Origin: Serratia sp. DD3
GTDB lineage: Bacteria; Pseudomonadota; Gammaproteobacteria; Enterobacterales; Enterobacteriaceae
Assembly: GCF_000496755.2 (NCBI RefSeq)
Contig: NZ_AYKS02000041.1
Span: forward strand, 66,547-130,546
Length of the DNA stretch: 64,000 nucleotides
Direction: 5' to 3'
The notes under the pieces are model-generated. The model saw only the letters and a list, made by a program, of their open reading frames with translations, ran no database searches and had not been told where the DNA came from. Within the stretch, counting starts at the first letter, position 1. Every line of letters starts with the position of its first letter. Of the stretch, positions 44,286 to 51,877 are shown piece after piece. A program made the position numbers and the translations under genes.

Positions 44286-44521
44286 AACAGGCTGAAATAG
44301 TGCCGGATTATCGCCTGGATATGGTGGGAGAACCTTGCCCCTACCCGGCGGTTGCCACATTAGAGGCGATGCCACAGCTTAAAGCGGGTGAAATACTGGA
44401 AGTGATTAGCGATTGTCCGCAGTCGATTAACAATATCCCACTGGATGCGCGTAACCACGGTTACACCGTATTGGACATTCAGCAGGATGGGCCAACCATT
44501 CGTTATTTGATCCAGCGCTGA
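44282..44521 (+). CDS. yedF: TusA/SirA-like sulfur-carrier protein YedF
   Basis: A 79-residue protein of the TusA family. The CPxP motif is at residues 19-22 (GEPCPYPAVATLEAMPQL), with the cysteine able to carry persulfide or selenium. It is almost identical to E. coli YedF. Translationally coupled to yedE, it probably hands on sulfur or selenium delivered by the transporter; that partnership is inferred from linkage. Confidence 0.93.
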   Translation: MKQAEIVPDYRLDMVGEPCPYPAVATLEAMPQLKAGEILEVISDCPQSINNIPLDARNHGYTVLDIQQDGPTIRYLIQR

Positions 44522-44544
44522 TCGAATCAACTGAGTGGCATTAA

Positions 44545-44566
44545 GGGGCCAGTGGTTTCTGGCCCC
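44545..44566. terminator. Hairpin between yedF and convergent ubiV
   Basis: GGGGCCAG (44545-44552) pairs perfectly with CTGGCCCC (44559-44566) around TGGTTT. No good T-tract on either side, but its place between convergent stops suggests 3'-end formation for both. Confidence 0.55.
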
Positions 44567-44593
44567 CTGAGCATTTTGAGTATTGGAGAGGCC

Positions 44594-45472
44594 TTACTGC
44601 ACCAACTCTAACCCGGCAACGCGCCGCCAGTAGCCATTGCATTGCGCGTGATCGGTTAATGCCAAGGGCTGTTGACCTTGCTCGTTAGCGCGGAAACGGT
44701 CAATCAAGGCCAGCGTCTCCGCATTTTCTGGTGACAGGCGCACCACATCCACCAATCCCTGCATACCGGCGAGTTCATTGCCCAGGTTGTAACAGTAACC
44801 ACTCAGGGTTTGAATACCATTGAGCACGAACACCTGTTGATTCTCTTGTGAGTTAACCACTCTGCCCTGGGGATATTTAATGCAGCAGGTTTCACATTCG
44901 TCTTTGCCCCTGTTTTCTGAGCGAGCGGTAAAACAGCGCGCGGAGTAAGCCAACGGCAGGTGACCATAGCTGAGCACTTCCACTTCAAACTGCTGGCGGA
45001 ACCCCAACTCATCACATTGTTGCAGCAAGTTGGCTAACCAGTCGCGGGACAGCTCCACCGGCATACACCAACGTATCATGCCTTGTTTGTGTAACAGACG
45101 TAGCGTATAGCCGTTGTAACAATTGAGCGCATGCCCGGCGACAAACGGCAGACCGCGTTCCGCCGCCATATTCACAGTACCGAGATCATTGGCTTCAATC
45201 AGAAATTCGCCATTTTCCACATAACGCTTTAATTCGTTCAATTCCGAAGGGGCCTGCAACAGTGCCAGCGTGGATATCACCACCTGCTTACCGGATTTGG
45301 CGATCTCCTGGGCCAATGCTAGCCATTCGGTGACTTTCATCTCACGCCGTTTGGTGCAGACAGATTCGCCCAGATAGATAATATCGGCGCTACTATTAAC
45401 AGCTTGCTGATAAAAGGCTTCCACCTCGGTTTTTGGCCAGTAGTAGAGCACTGGGCCTAATGCATATTTCAT
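44594..45472 (-). CDS. ubiV: O2-independent ubiquinone hydroxylation protein UbiV
   Basis: Forms a heterodimer with UbiU; both are 4Fe-4S peptidase-U32-family proteins that replace the O2-dependent hydroxylases in ubiquinone synthesis without oxygen. The 292-residue protein begins MKYALGPVLYYWPK and holds the cluster cysteines, including YSARCFTARSENRGKDECETCC. ATG 45472 is chosen by homology; AGAGA lies upstream. It follows ubiU after 11 bp. Confidence 0.95.
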   Translation of the reverse strand: MKYALGPVLYYWPKTEVEAFYQQAVNSSADIIYLGESVCTKRREMKVTEWLALAQEIAKSGKQVVISTLALLQAPSELNELKRYVENGEFLIEANDLGTVNMAAERGLPFVAGHALNCYNGYTLRLLHKQGMIRWCMPVELSRDWLANLLQQCDELGFRQQFEVEVLSYGHLPLAYSARCFTARSENRGKDECETCCIKYPQGRVVNSQENQQVFVLNGIQTLSGYCYNLGNELAGMQGLVDVVRLSPENAETLALIDRFRANEQGQQPLALTDHAQCNGYWRRVAGLELVQ

Positions 45473-45483
45473 GGTTTCTCTCA

Positions 45484-46479
45484 CTACTGCCATTTGCGGT
45501 GATAGGCACCCAATGTGGTTTGGGTCCCTTCTGACATCGCGCCGAGCGTCTCCATCCAGGCGGCGTCTGGCTGATAGGTGGCCGGATTGGCGATACAGCG
45601 ATCAATCGCCTGACGCCAAACCCGTGCCACTTGGCTGACATAGGCTGGGCTGCGTTGACGGCCTTCAATTTTCACCGACGCAATATTGGCGGCTAACAGC
45701 TCTGGTAACAATTCCAGCGTATTGAGGCTGGTAGGTTCTTCCAGCGGGTGATAAAGCACGTTATCCACCAGATAGCGGCCTTTACATAGCGTTGGATAAC
45801 CGGCATTTTCGCCATCCTGATAGCGATCAATCAGCACATTATTCAGCCGCGACTCCATCCCTTGTGCAGTTTGTTGCCAGCGTACAAAGCGCGCCGGGGA
45901 ACAGGCACCAATGGTATTGGGGGATTCACCGGTCAAATAAGAGGAGAGGTAACAGCGCCCTTCAGCCATGATGCATAAGCTACCAAAGGCAAAAACCTCT
46001 AACGGCACCGGGCTGGTACGCGACAATTGCTTGACCTGATGCATGGAAAGCACGCGCGGTAACACCACTCGGGCGACATCAAAGTGGCGCTGATAAAAGC
46101 GAATGGCTTCTTCGTTGGTGGCAGAGGCTTGCACCGAGACATGGCGTTCCACCTGCGGATAACGTTCAGCGGCGTATTCCAGCATCGCCAAGTCAGCCAG
46201 AATCAGCGCATCTGCCCCCAATTGCGCTGCGACATCCACAGCGCGCTGCCAGCGGACATACCCATCCGGGTGGGCAAAGGTATTGATGGCGATGTGTAAT
46301 TTGCGACCATGCCGATGTACATAGTCGACGGCTTCCTGTAACTTTTTTTCGGTAAAGTTCAACCCGGCGAAGTGGCGTGCGTTGGTATCGTCTTTCAGGC
46401 CGATATAAATTGCATCTGCGCCATTATCTACTGCAGCTTTCAATGCTGGCAGATTACCGGCGGGGCAAAGCAGCTCCAT
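45484..46479 (-). CDS. ubiU: O2-independent ubiquinone hydroxylation protein UbiU
   Basis: Partner of UbiV. The 331-residue U32-family protein begins MELLCPAGNLPALKAAVDNG and carries conserved cysteines in GSLCIMAEGRCYLSSY, TIGACSP and PTLCKGRY for a 4Fe-4S cluster. First gene of the ubiUV operon, divergent from ubiT, as in E. coli. In E. coli the genes are oxygen-regulated through Fnr; no clear Fnr box was seen here. Confidence 0.95.
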   Translation of the reverse strand: MELLCPAGNLPALKAAVDNGADAIYIGLKDDTNARHFAGLNFTEKKLQEAVDYVHRHGRKLHIAINTFAHPDGYVRWQRAVDVAAQLGADALILADLAMLEYAAERYPQVERHVSVQASATNEEAIRFYQRHFDVARVVLPRVLSMHQVKQLSRTSPVPLEVFAFGSLCIMAEGRCYLSSYLTGESPNTIGACSPARFVRWQQTAQGMESRLNNVLIDRYQDGENAGYPTLCKGRYLVDNVLYHPLEEPTSLNTLELLPELLAANIASVKIEGRQRSPAYVSQVARVWRQAIDRCIANPATYQPDAAWMETLGAMSEGTQTTLGAYHRKWQ

Positions 46480-46804
46480 AGGTCTATCCTGATTCAGCCG
46501 TGTACCCAGCGAGGGACACGTGGTGATAAATGTTGCCGGTCAACATGATTATCCGGTGGCGGAGTGATATCCAAGTTCATTCATATTGCGGGAGGCTAAT
46601 TCTAGTAAACCCGAAGTTAACAGGCTTTGATTTGGGGCAGTTTCTGGCGTATTGATTGATGATAGAAAGGGTGTCAGCGCTACAAAACCACCTTGATGAC
46701 GGGTTTTATCCCCCTTGCCGTGAATGATTCTGCGGATAGATCGGTTATCTGGGGCATTAATGTGGCAAAATAATCTAAAATTGAGTGGAAAGGAGTGAGT
46801 GAAC
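46480..46804. other. ubiU-ubiT divergent intergenic region
   Basis: A 325-bp gap without a gene. A repeat remnant, CCAAGTTCATTCATATTGC, starts near 46570. TTGATTGATGATAG near 46654 has one good Fnr half-site, but the second half does not match. AAAACC and GGGTTTT form a short inverted pair near 46682. Promoters for ubiUV and ubiT must lie here but were not resolved. Confidence 0.4.
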
Positions 46805-47326
46805 GTGTTGGAAAAACTACGAGCGCGCATTGTGCGCCAAGGGCCGTCACTATTACGTGTGCCACTAAAATTCACGCCGTTTGCTCTGCAGCGCCAGCTT
46901 TTGGAACAATTGCTGGGCTGGCAATTTCGCCAAGCGCTGGCCGATGGCGATTTGGCATTTCTTGAATCACGCTGGTTGAAAATTGAAGTGCGCGACCTGG
47001 CGCTACAATGGTTTATGACCGTAGAGAACGATAAGCTGGTGGTGAGCCAACAGGCGCAGGCTGATGTGAGCTTCAGTGGTGAGGCCAACGATCTGATCTT
47101 GATTGCTGCTCGTAAGCAAGATCCCGACACGCTGTTTTTCCAGCGCCGGTTGCAGATTGAAGGAGATACGGAATTGGGACTCTATGTTAAAAACCTGATG
47201 GACGCCATCGATCTTGATGCGATGCCAGCGCCGTTGCGCATTGGGCTGTTACAGTTGGCCGATTTTGTTGAGGCGGGTCTGCAAGAGGACACGGTGTACG
47301 CTTCCCGTGTGGTGCAGCCATGTTAG
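46805..47326 (+). CDS. ubiT: SCP2-domain ubiquinone accessory factor UbiT
   Basis: SCP2-fold lipid-binding protein required with UbiUV for O2-independent ubiquinone synthesis; analogue of UbiJ. The 173-residue protein starts MLEKLRARIVRQGPSLLRVP, like E. coli YhbT (MLDKLRSRIV). GTG 46805 is preferred over the in-frame GTG at 46799, since AGGAG (46791-46795) is then 9 nt away. It overlaps yhbS by 7 bp. Confidence 0.94.
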   Translation: MLEKLRARIVRQGPSLLRVPLKFTPFALQRQLLEQLLGWQFRQALADGDLAFLESRWLKIEVRDLALQWFMTVENDKLVVSQQAQADVSFSGEANDLILIAARKQDPDTLFFQRRLQIEGDTELGLYVKNLMDAIDLDAMPAPLRIGLLQLADFVEAGLQEDTVYASRVVQPC

Positions 47327-47823
47327 TCCGTGTTGAGATACCGGTGGATGCAGCAGGCATTGATGCTTTACTGCGTGACGCATTTGGCCGGGATGATGAA
47401 GCGGACCTGGTACGACAACTGCGTGAGGATGGCTTACTGACGTTAGGGGTTGTTGCTACTGATGAACAAGGGGGCGTGGTGGGTTATGCCGCTTTCAGCC
47501 CGGTTGAAGTTGCCGGAGAGGACCGTTTATGGGTGGCTCTGGCTCCCTTAGCGGTGGCAGAAGATCAACGCCGCCAGGGATTGGCAGAAAAGTTGGTTTA
47601 TGAAGGGTTGGATGCACTCAACGAGTTCAGCTATGCCGCAGTGGTAGTACTGGGGGACCCCGCCTACTACGGGCGTTTTGGCTTTAAAGCTGCCGCTCAG
47701 TATGATCTACACTGCCGCTGGCCGGGAACCGAAGCCGCATTCCAGGTTTACCCGTTGGCTGAAGATGCTCTGCATGGGGCCAATGGCCTGGTGGCGTATT
47801 CAGCGCCCTTTAACCGCTTTTAA
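47320..47823 (+). CDS. yhbS: GNAT-family N-acetyltransferase YhbS
   Basis: A 167-residue protein with the GNAT fold; the acetyl-CoA loop is seen in LAPLAVAEDQRRQGLAEKLV (R/QxxG-like QRRQGLA). Substrate is not established here. It starts inside the ubiT stop (ATG 47320) and is the last core gene before the accessory region. The hairpin CCAAGAGGC/GCCTCTTGG at 47841-47866 lies downstream. Confidence 0.93.
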   Translation: MLVRVEIPVDAAGIDALLRDAFGRDDEADLVRQLREDGLLTLGVVATDEQGGVVGYAAFSPVEVAGEDRLWVALAPLAVAEDQRRQGLAEKLVYEGLDALNEFSYAAVVVLGDPAYYGRFGFKAAAQYDLHCRWPGTEAAFQVYPLAEDALHGANGLVAYSAPFNRF

Positions 47824-47929
47824 CCCCCGAGACACTTAATCCAAGAGGCTGCTACTGGCCTCTTGGTTGATCTCCCCCATTATTCTGCGACTTTCCGCGC
47901 TCATCTCAGTCCATTGCTTGCTGATTACC

Positions 47930-47957
47930 TTCAGTATATACTGAAAATACATACTGA
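47930..47957. promoter_or_regulatory. Putative CcdA operator upstream of ccdAB
   Basis: TTCAGTATATACTGAA at 47930-47945 is a perfect 16-bp palindrome. ATACTGA recurs at 47951-47957, giving a direct repeat 12 bp further on. The elements end about 12 bp before ccdA, overlapping where its promoter should be. CcdA-CcdB complexes are known to autorepress through repeated short palindromes. Confidence 0.6.
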
Positions 47958-47968
47958 GGGGGGGTACT

Positions 47969-48187
47969 ATGAAGCACAGAGTCAGTGTTACCGTAGATAA
48001 AGATAATTATCAGGTGCTTATTTCTGCTGGAATAAATATTTCTGGTCTGGTTAACGACACCATAGGCAAAGAGGCTCGTAAGATAAAGACCGAGCAATGG
48101 CAAGCGGATAACCGTGAAGGCATGGAAGAAGTTGCAATTTTTATCGAGCAACATGGCTCGTTTGCTGAGGATAACAGGAACTGGTGA
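47969..48187 (+). CDS. ccdA: Antitoxin CcdA (chromosomal type)
   Basis: A 72-residue antitoxin that neutralises CcdB and represses the operon. The N-terminal ribbon-helix-helix part ([29 protein letters not shown]) and the flexible C-terminal CcdB-binding tail ([20 protein letters not shown], ending EDNRNW) match F-plasmid CcdA residue for residue in pattern. GGGGGG precedes the ATG. ccdB starts one base after its stop. Confidence 0.95.
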   Translation: MKHRVSVTVDKDNYQVLISAGINISGLVNDTIGKEARKIKTEQWQADNREGMEEVAIFIEQHGSFAEDNRNW

Positions 48188-48188
48188 T

Positions 48189-48494
48189 ATGCAATTTATT
48201 GTTTATAAATACCAACGGGCAAGTCATTACAAACTATTTGTTGATGTACAAAGTGATCTTGTTGATACGCCGAGGCGGCGCATGGTTATACCACTTATTG
48301 AATCTCATCACCTTTCTGAGAAGGTGAATCACTCACTGTTTCCTTTGGTCAGCATTGATGGTGAAGATTACCGCGTGATGACAACCGAACTGGCAAGTGT
48401 CTCTGCTAATGTAACGGGGGAGGCTATCATCGATCTTAGCTCCTATGCAGACGAGATTAAGAATGCCATCAATCTCATGTTCTGGGGAATATAA
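48189..48494 (+). CDS. ccdB: Toxin CcdB, DNA gyrase poison
   Basis: A 101-residue toxin, the same length as F-plasmid CcdB. It begins [21 protein letters not shown] and ends [11 protein letters not shown]; the last three residues W99-G100-I101 are those required to poison GyrA and are intact. Thus the toxin appears functional, not decayed. An in-frame start at 48114 would overlap ccdA and is rejected. Confidence 0.95.
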   Translation: MQFIVYKYQRASHYKLFVDVQSDLVDTPRRRMVIPLIESHHLSEKVNHSLFPLVSIDGEDYRVMTTELASVSANVTGEAIIDLSSYADEIKNAINLMFWGI

Positions 48495-48640
48495 GAACAC
48501 AGTCGTTACCGCAAATTGGGGCTCGAACCTCAAAGCCCCAGTGAGTGCTCACTTCTTACATTCAGCTAACCGTCAGGCTTTACTGCATGCTCCTATTTGG
48601 CCCCTAATTGTTGATGCCGCTCGACCATTTAACCACCATC

Positions 48641-49492
48641 TTAATGATAAAAGTTAATATCTGTTATTTTGCCTTGCCAAAATGGATAGTCTTTGCCACC
48701 TGCAACACGAGATATGACGAAACCAAATGGAATCATCATGTCATTCACTAGGCGATAATCAGTGCGGACCACTTGCTCACCGGAGCCGTGATAAGGGGTT
48801 GTCAAATCACCATCTTGCTCTGCGTTAAAACGTTCTAAGCTACCGTCTTCCCTGAATGTGGCAACCAGAGAAGCACTGATTCCTTGCGCTGAAACAATCG
48901 CACGAGCTTGATTGGCGTTGATAGCCTCCCAGCGTACAACTCCCCCTGGTAATAACGCTTGCGGGTAAAGAGGGCTTTCTAGCAACCAGCGTCTTAACGA
49001 AATACGATTAAGCTCAGGGCTTTCATGCTCGCTAACAACGGTGAACGTTGACATTATTTTCGCTTTCATCGTCATTTCCCCATCATAAAAAGCATCGTAA
49101 GCCTTTGCCCAGACACCTAAAAAAATGGGCGTCGTACCCGTGAAAAGTAATGAGGGGGAGTGGATTGCGATGGTTTGCGTTGCCTCCATTGGTGTGAATT
49201 GGGTAGTCAATGGTCTGCGAAAGTCGCCTTCCATGGTCAATTCAACATAGCGCAATGGTTGCGGGCTACCACGAAAAACAAATTTAAAATAGCGCTGTAC
49301 GGGTTCGGGTAATGACATGAATTCAGGGCTATCCGTCTTAATAGTGACCGCACGAGAGTCCGCGCTATCACGTACTTGCTTTGCAAAAGTGGCGATTTCC
49401 CGTTCTGTTAATATTGCGTTCACTCCGATAAAGCCAGCAATCATAATGAAGAGGATGAACAGAGTCGCTGTGATCATAAGTCCTTTACGCAT
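48641..49492 (-). CDS. Membrane-anchored hypothetical protein (DUF6544/DUF6920-like)
   Basis: A 283-residue protein with one N-terminal hydrophobic segment (about 7-28, MITATLFILFIMIAGFIGV) and a soluble domain containing LPEPVQRYFKFVFRG, GVWAKAYDAFYDGEMTMKAK and ESPELNRISLRRWLLESPLYPQALLP. The LPEPVQRYF motif recalls the DUF6544/DUF6920 families, from memory and not tested. No enzymatic function is known to me. It lies 12 bp downstream of a tetR gene on the same strand and so is probably its regulated partner. Confidence 0.65.
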   Translation of the reverse strand: MRKGLMITATLFILFIMIAGFIGVNAILTEREIATFAKQVRDSADSRAVTIKTDSPEFMSLPEPVQRYFKFVFRGSPQPLRYVELTMEGDFRRPLTTQFTPMEATQTIAIHSPSLLFTGTTPIFLGVWAKAYDAFYDGEMTMKAKIMSTFTVVSEHESPELNRISLRRWLLESPLYPQALLPGGVVRWEAINANQARAIVSAQGISASLVATFREDGSLERFNAEQDGDLTTPYHGSGEQVVRTDYRLVNDMMIPFGFVISRVAGGKDYPFWQGKITDINFYH

Positions 49493-49504
49493 GTTGTCTA
49501 TTCC

Positions 49505-50122
49505 TTAAGTGGATCGGGTTTTTTCAATCAAAAGCATCAATGTATTCACGGTGTTTTTTGCCAGCAATTCAGCGTTAAGCCCTACATCAGGGGTTCGCTG
49601 TTGTGCCATCAGAAGAGCTGCGCCATGGACAGTGGACCAAAGAGTAAACGCAACATCATTTGAATCTTGTTCTGGTAAATAGCCCATTTGCTGAATTTCT
49701 ATGACGTTATTACGTAGCAATGTCAGTGCTTTTTGTGCTGGATCAGCAGAAAAGGGTTGGGTATCTATTTCTTCTATTTGGGGAGGGAAAAACATCAAGC
49801 GGTACAACGCGGGATTTTCAGCGGCAAAAATGAGATAGGCCTCCCCACCTTCTCGAAGGCGTGCTAGGGCGTCATTTTTATGGCGTGTTAGCAGACCAAG
49901 CTTATGGGAATAAAGCCGCTGAAAGCCTTCATCATGTACCGCCCTAAGCAAAGCGTTACGATTACGAAAATGGTTGTAAAGCGCAGGGCCACGACAACCG
50001 ATTCTATTGGCAATTTCCGCCATCGTGATGCTTGAGGCGTCTTTTTCCGAAAGCAATTCAATTGCCACCTCTATTGCTCGACGAGGGATATCAAGAGACT
50101 GCTGTTTAAGAGGGCGAGCCAC
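49505..50122 (-). CDS. TetR/AcrR-family transcriptional regulator
   Basis: A 205-residue regulator. The N-terminal HTH (residues about 10-56) contains SSITMAEIANRIGCRGPALYNHFRNRNALLRAV, the TetR signature. The C-terminal ligand domain includes WSTVHGAALL, a WHG-type motif. The start is GTG at 50122. A perfect 45-bp palindrome lies 20 bp upstream, which strongly suggests autoregulation. It is co-directional with the DUF6544-like gene (12-bp gap). The effector is unknown. Confidence 0.92.
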   Translation of the reverse strand: MARPLKQQSLDIPRRAIEVAIELLSEKDASSITMAEIANRIGCRGPALYNHFRNRNALLRAVHDEGFQRLYSHKLGLLTRHKNDALARLREGGEAYLIFAAENPALYRLMFFPPQIEEIDTQPFSADPAQKALTLLRNNVIEIQQMGYLPEQDSNDVAFTLWSTVHGAALLMAQQRTPDVGLNAELLAKNTVNTLMLLIEKTRST

Positions 50123-50141
50123 AATAGAGTACCTAGAGTTG

Positions 50142-50186
50142 AAAATTAAATTAATGACATTAATTTAATGTCATTAATTTAATTTT
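50142..50186. promoter_or_regulatory. Perfect 45-bp palindrome: tandem TetR operator
   Basis: The arms (22 bp each) are exact reverse complements around a central T at 50164. Inside are two adjacent 13-bp palindromes, TTAATGACATTAA (50151-50163) and TTAATGTCATTAA (50165-50177), separated by one base and flanked by AAATTAAA and TTTAATTT. This is the form expected for two TetR dimers bound side by side. It lies 20-64 bp upstream of the tetR start codon. Confidence 0.8.
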
Positions 50187-50239
50187 TCAAGAAAATTTTC
50201 ATGCTGATACCGCTACTCGCGGTTAACTGCTTGATAAAC

Positions 50240-50929
50240 TTAACCGCGAGTAATCTGATTGACGGAGATAATGCCGTTATCCCAGATAATCTGGTGCAAG
50301 GAAGAGGGAACAATGCGGGTGAGGGTTCTGGGGGTAAATAGCCCCCAGCAGATCCCCCCGGGATGGCGCACGGAACGATAGGTGATGCCAATCGCATGGG
50401 CGCTACGCAACTCCGCCCCTAATTGTTGTGCCGCTCGGTAGTCCGTTGAGTGATAGTAGGGGTGTTCCAGCGGCTGACTGGTGATATCGGCAAATGTAGA
50501 ATCACTGAGCTCAGTGTTCAGGCAGCGATATTCGAAGCATTCAAACTTAAGCTCGGGCACCTTGCGCCAGTAGCGTTCACAGTGATAGGACACTTCAGCA
50601 ATGGCGGTCTTTTTGCTCTCTGCGATGTAGTAGACCCCGTAGTCGCCATTGGAAAAACGGCTCCCGTCAGGGTTGACGTGGGTAAAGGCGGCCATGGCGT
50701 AGTGCGCCCCCGGAATCCCCAATACCCACTCTTCACGCGCCAGCAAATTGAGATTCCCCACTTGGTTTGCCAAGCGTGGATTGGTGATTTGTTGGATCTC
50801 AAACAGAATATCGAACTCTTCCGGGCTGGCAACGTCGGCAAACACTGAAACCGCTGGGTATTTAGTATGGATCAGGCGATAGCCACGCAGCGGCACGACA
50901 GCGGTGCGCGGGATCTCGGGGTGGATCAT
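50240..50929 (-). CDS. RES-domain toxin
   Basis: A 229-residue RES-family protein, the toxin of Res-Xre type II systems, which act on NAD+ or ADP-ribosylate targets. The conserved positions are visible: arginine in GYRLIHTKYP near residue 18, NGDYGVYYIAES around 95-105 and glutamate in KKTAIAEVSYH. Later segments such as GGICWGLFTP fit the family. It overlaps the upstream antitoxin by 4 bp (ATGA). Whether this member kills by NAD+ depletion is inferred. Confidence 0.9.
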   Translation of the reverse strand: MIHPEIPRTAVVPLRGYRLIHTKYPAVSVFADVASPEEFDILFEIQQITNPRLANQVGNLNLLAREEWVLGIPGAHYAMAAFTHVNPDGSRFSNGDYGVYYIAESKKTAIAEVSYHCERYWRKVPELKFECFEYRCLNTELSDSTFADITSQPLEHPYYHSTDYRAAQQLGAELRSAHAIGITYRSVRHPGGICWGLFTPRTLTRIVPSSLHQIIWDNGIISVNQITRG

Positions 50930-51333
50930 CCGACCAACCCGCCACGCAGTACATCGACACGTTTAGCCACTTCATGCAGATGACCAAACTCACCGTTTTC
51001 GATCAGCGAGAGCGGGGTAGTGCCATTGAAGAAGGGATTATGGTTCTTCATGGTCATAAAGCCGTAAACGTTCTCTGGGTTGTTGAACACAATACGCAAG
51101 GCGGAATGGATATTCAGCAGATAACTGATTCGGGTCAGTTGGTCATGGCTCAACGAAGCGGTTTTAGTTTCCCCATGGCGGTACTTGTAGAACGTAGCCT
51201 TGGAGAGTTGCAGAATGTTTTGTTGCTGCTCCGCCGTACAGCCCCATTTATCCATAATTTCCATCGCCGCCCTCACCGCCACCAGGTCACGATTAGCATT
51301 GGTTTTAGCAACGGTGTTGAGATGCTTTTTCAT
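50926..51333 (-). CDS. Xre/MbcA/ParS-type antitoxin (DUF2384 toxin-binding domain)
   Basis: A 135-residue antitoxin with an N-terminal Xre-like HTH (TAEQQQNILQLSKATFYKYRHG) and a C-terminal toxin-binding domain (RIVFNNPENVYGFMTMKNHNPFFNGTTPLSLIENGEFG), the motif NxFFxGxxPLxLI being the family hallmark. It precedes the RES gene and overlaps it by 4 bp, the standard antitoxin-first arrangement. An inverted repeat upstream is a likely operator. Confidence 0.92.
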   Translation of the reverse strand: MKKHLNTVAKTNANRDLVAVRAAMEIMDKWGCTAEQQQNILQLSKATFYKYRHGETKTASLSHDQLTRISYLLNIHSALRIVFNNPENVYGFMTMKNHNPFFNGTTPLSLIENGEFGHLHEVAKRVDVLRGGLVG

Positions 51334-51877
51334 CTCATTCTCCTGGTTCCTATTGGTGAATCAGTTGGTCTTATGGTAGACAATTTAATGGTATTTGTCT
51401 ATTTGAAGACTGGGTGCTTACTGGTAATACGTCTTGCTAGCCAGAGATTATTCGGGCTGCTATTTATCCAGGCGACTGATTGGACCAAATCGGTTACCTG
51501 GCCAAGGTCAGAACGAAAGTCTTTAATGACGGCTATCGTTTGTTCAGTTGCAGTCACCACTGAGTGAGATTTTTTCTCTTGTATGTGGTGAAGCTAATGT
51601 ATTGGTTCCCAAATTGATGCTGTAGGTTGATTTTTAGGCTGGTATAGTTTAGCTTCGTAAAAGTTTTTAGCCTATATTCATGGCTAATAATGAGCCAAGA
51701 AAACAAGGGTGATTCACCTCAAGGATAGTCTGGCTTTACCACGCTACGCCACTGTTCGGTCATAAAAAGTGTATTCAGTTTCTAATGGCAATCAAAAGTT
51801 CGCCTTATTCACAGTGCATAATAACCAGTTATGCTGTAGTTGACCTCGCATGAGGTTCGATGTTCCATGGAGGGCAT
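51334..51877. other. Intergenic region between the Xre-RES pair and the WYL regulator
   Basis: A 544-bp gap. Besides the operator at 51377-51401, it holds two inverted repeats upstream of the WYL gene: TTAGCC (51667-51672) / GGCTAA (51682-51687), and ACCTC (51843-51847) / GAGGT (51852-51856). A 65-codon open stretch on the minus strand (about 51593-51399) has no ATG and no recognised similarity; it may be a gene remnant. Confidence 0.45.
51377..51401. promoter_or_regulatory. Inverted repeat upstream of the Xre-RES operon
   Basis: TAGACAA (51377-51383) and TTGTCTA (51395-51401) are perfect inverted 7-mers separated by 11 bp, about 44 bp upstream of the antitoxin start. On the minus strand TAGACA, 17 bp and TACCAT form a -35/-10-like pair overlapping the repeat, so bound antitoxin would block the promoter. 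Confidence 0.6.

Noticed and set aside
44594..46479. Possible U32 collagenase-type proteases
   Set aside because: The two adjacent U32 proteins have the cysteine patterns and order of UbiV and UbiU; protease function is an old family label.
46654..46667. TTGATTGATGATAG as an Fnr box for ubiUV/ubiT
   Set aside because: Only the left half fits TTGAT-N4-ATCAA; the right half does not, so the regulatory claim is not supported.
48114..48188. Upstream extension of ccdB
   Set aside because: It would overlap ccdA in another frame; the ATG at 48189 gives exactly the 101-residue CcdB.
51399..51593. A 65-codon minus-strand open stretch in the Xre-WYL gap
   Set aside because: No ATG, no ribosome site, no recognised similarity, and it overlaps the likely Xre operator. 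It may be a remnant but cannot be supported as a gene.
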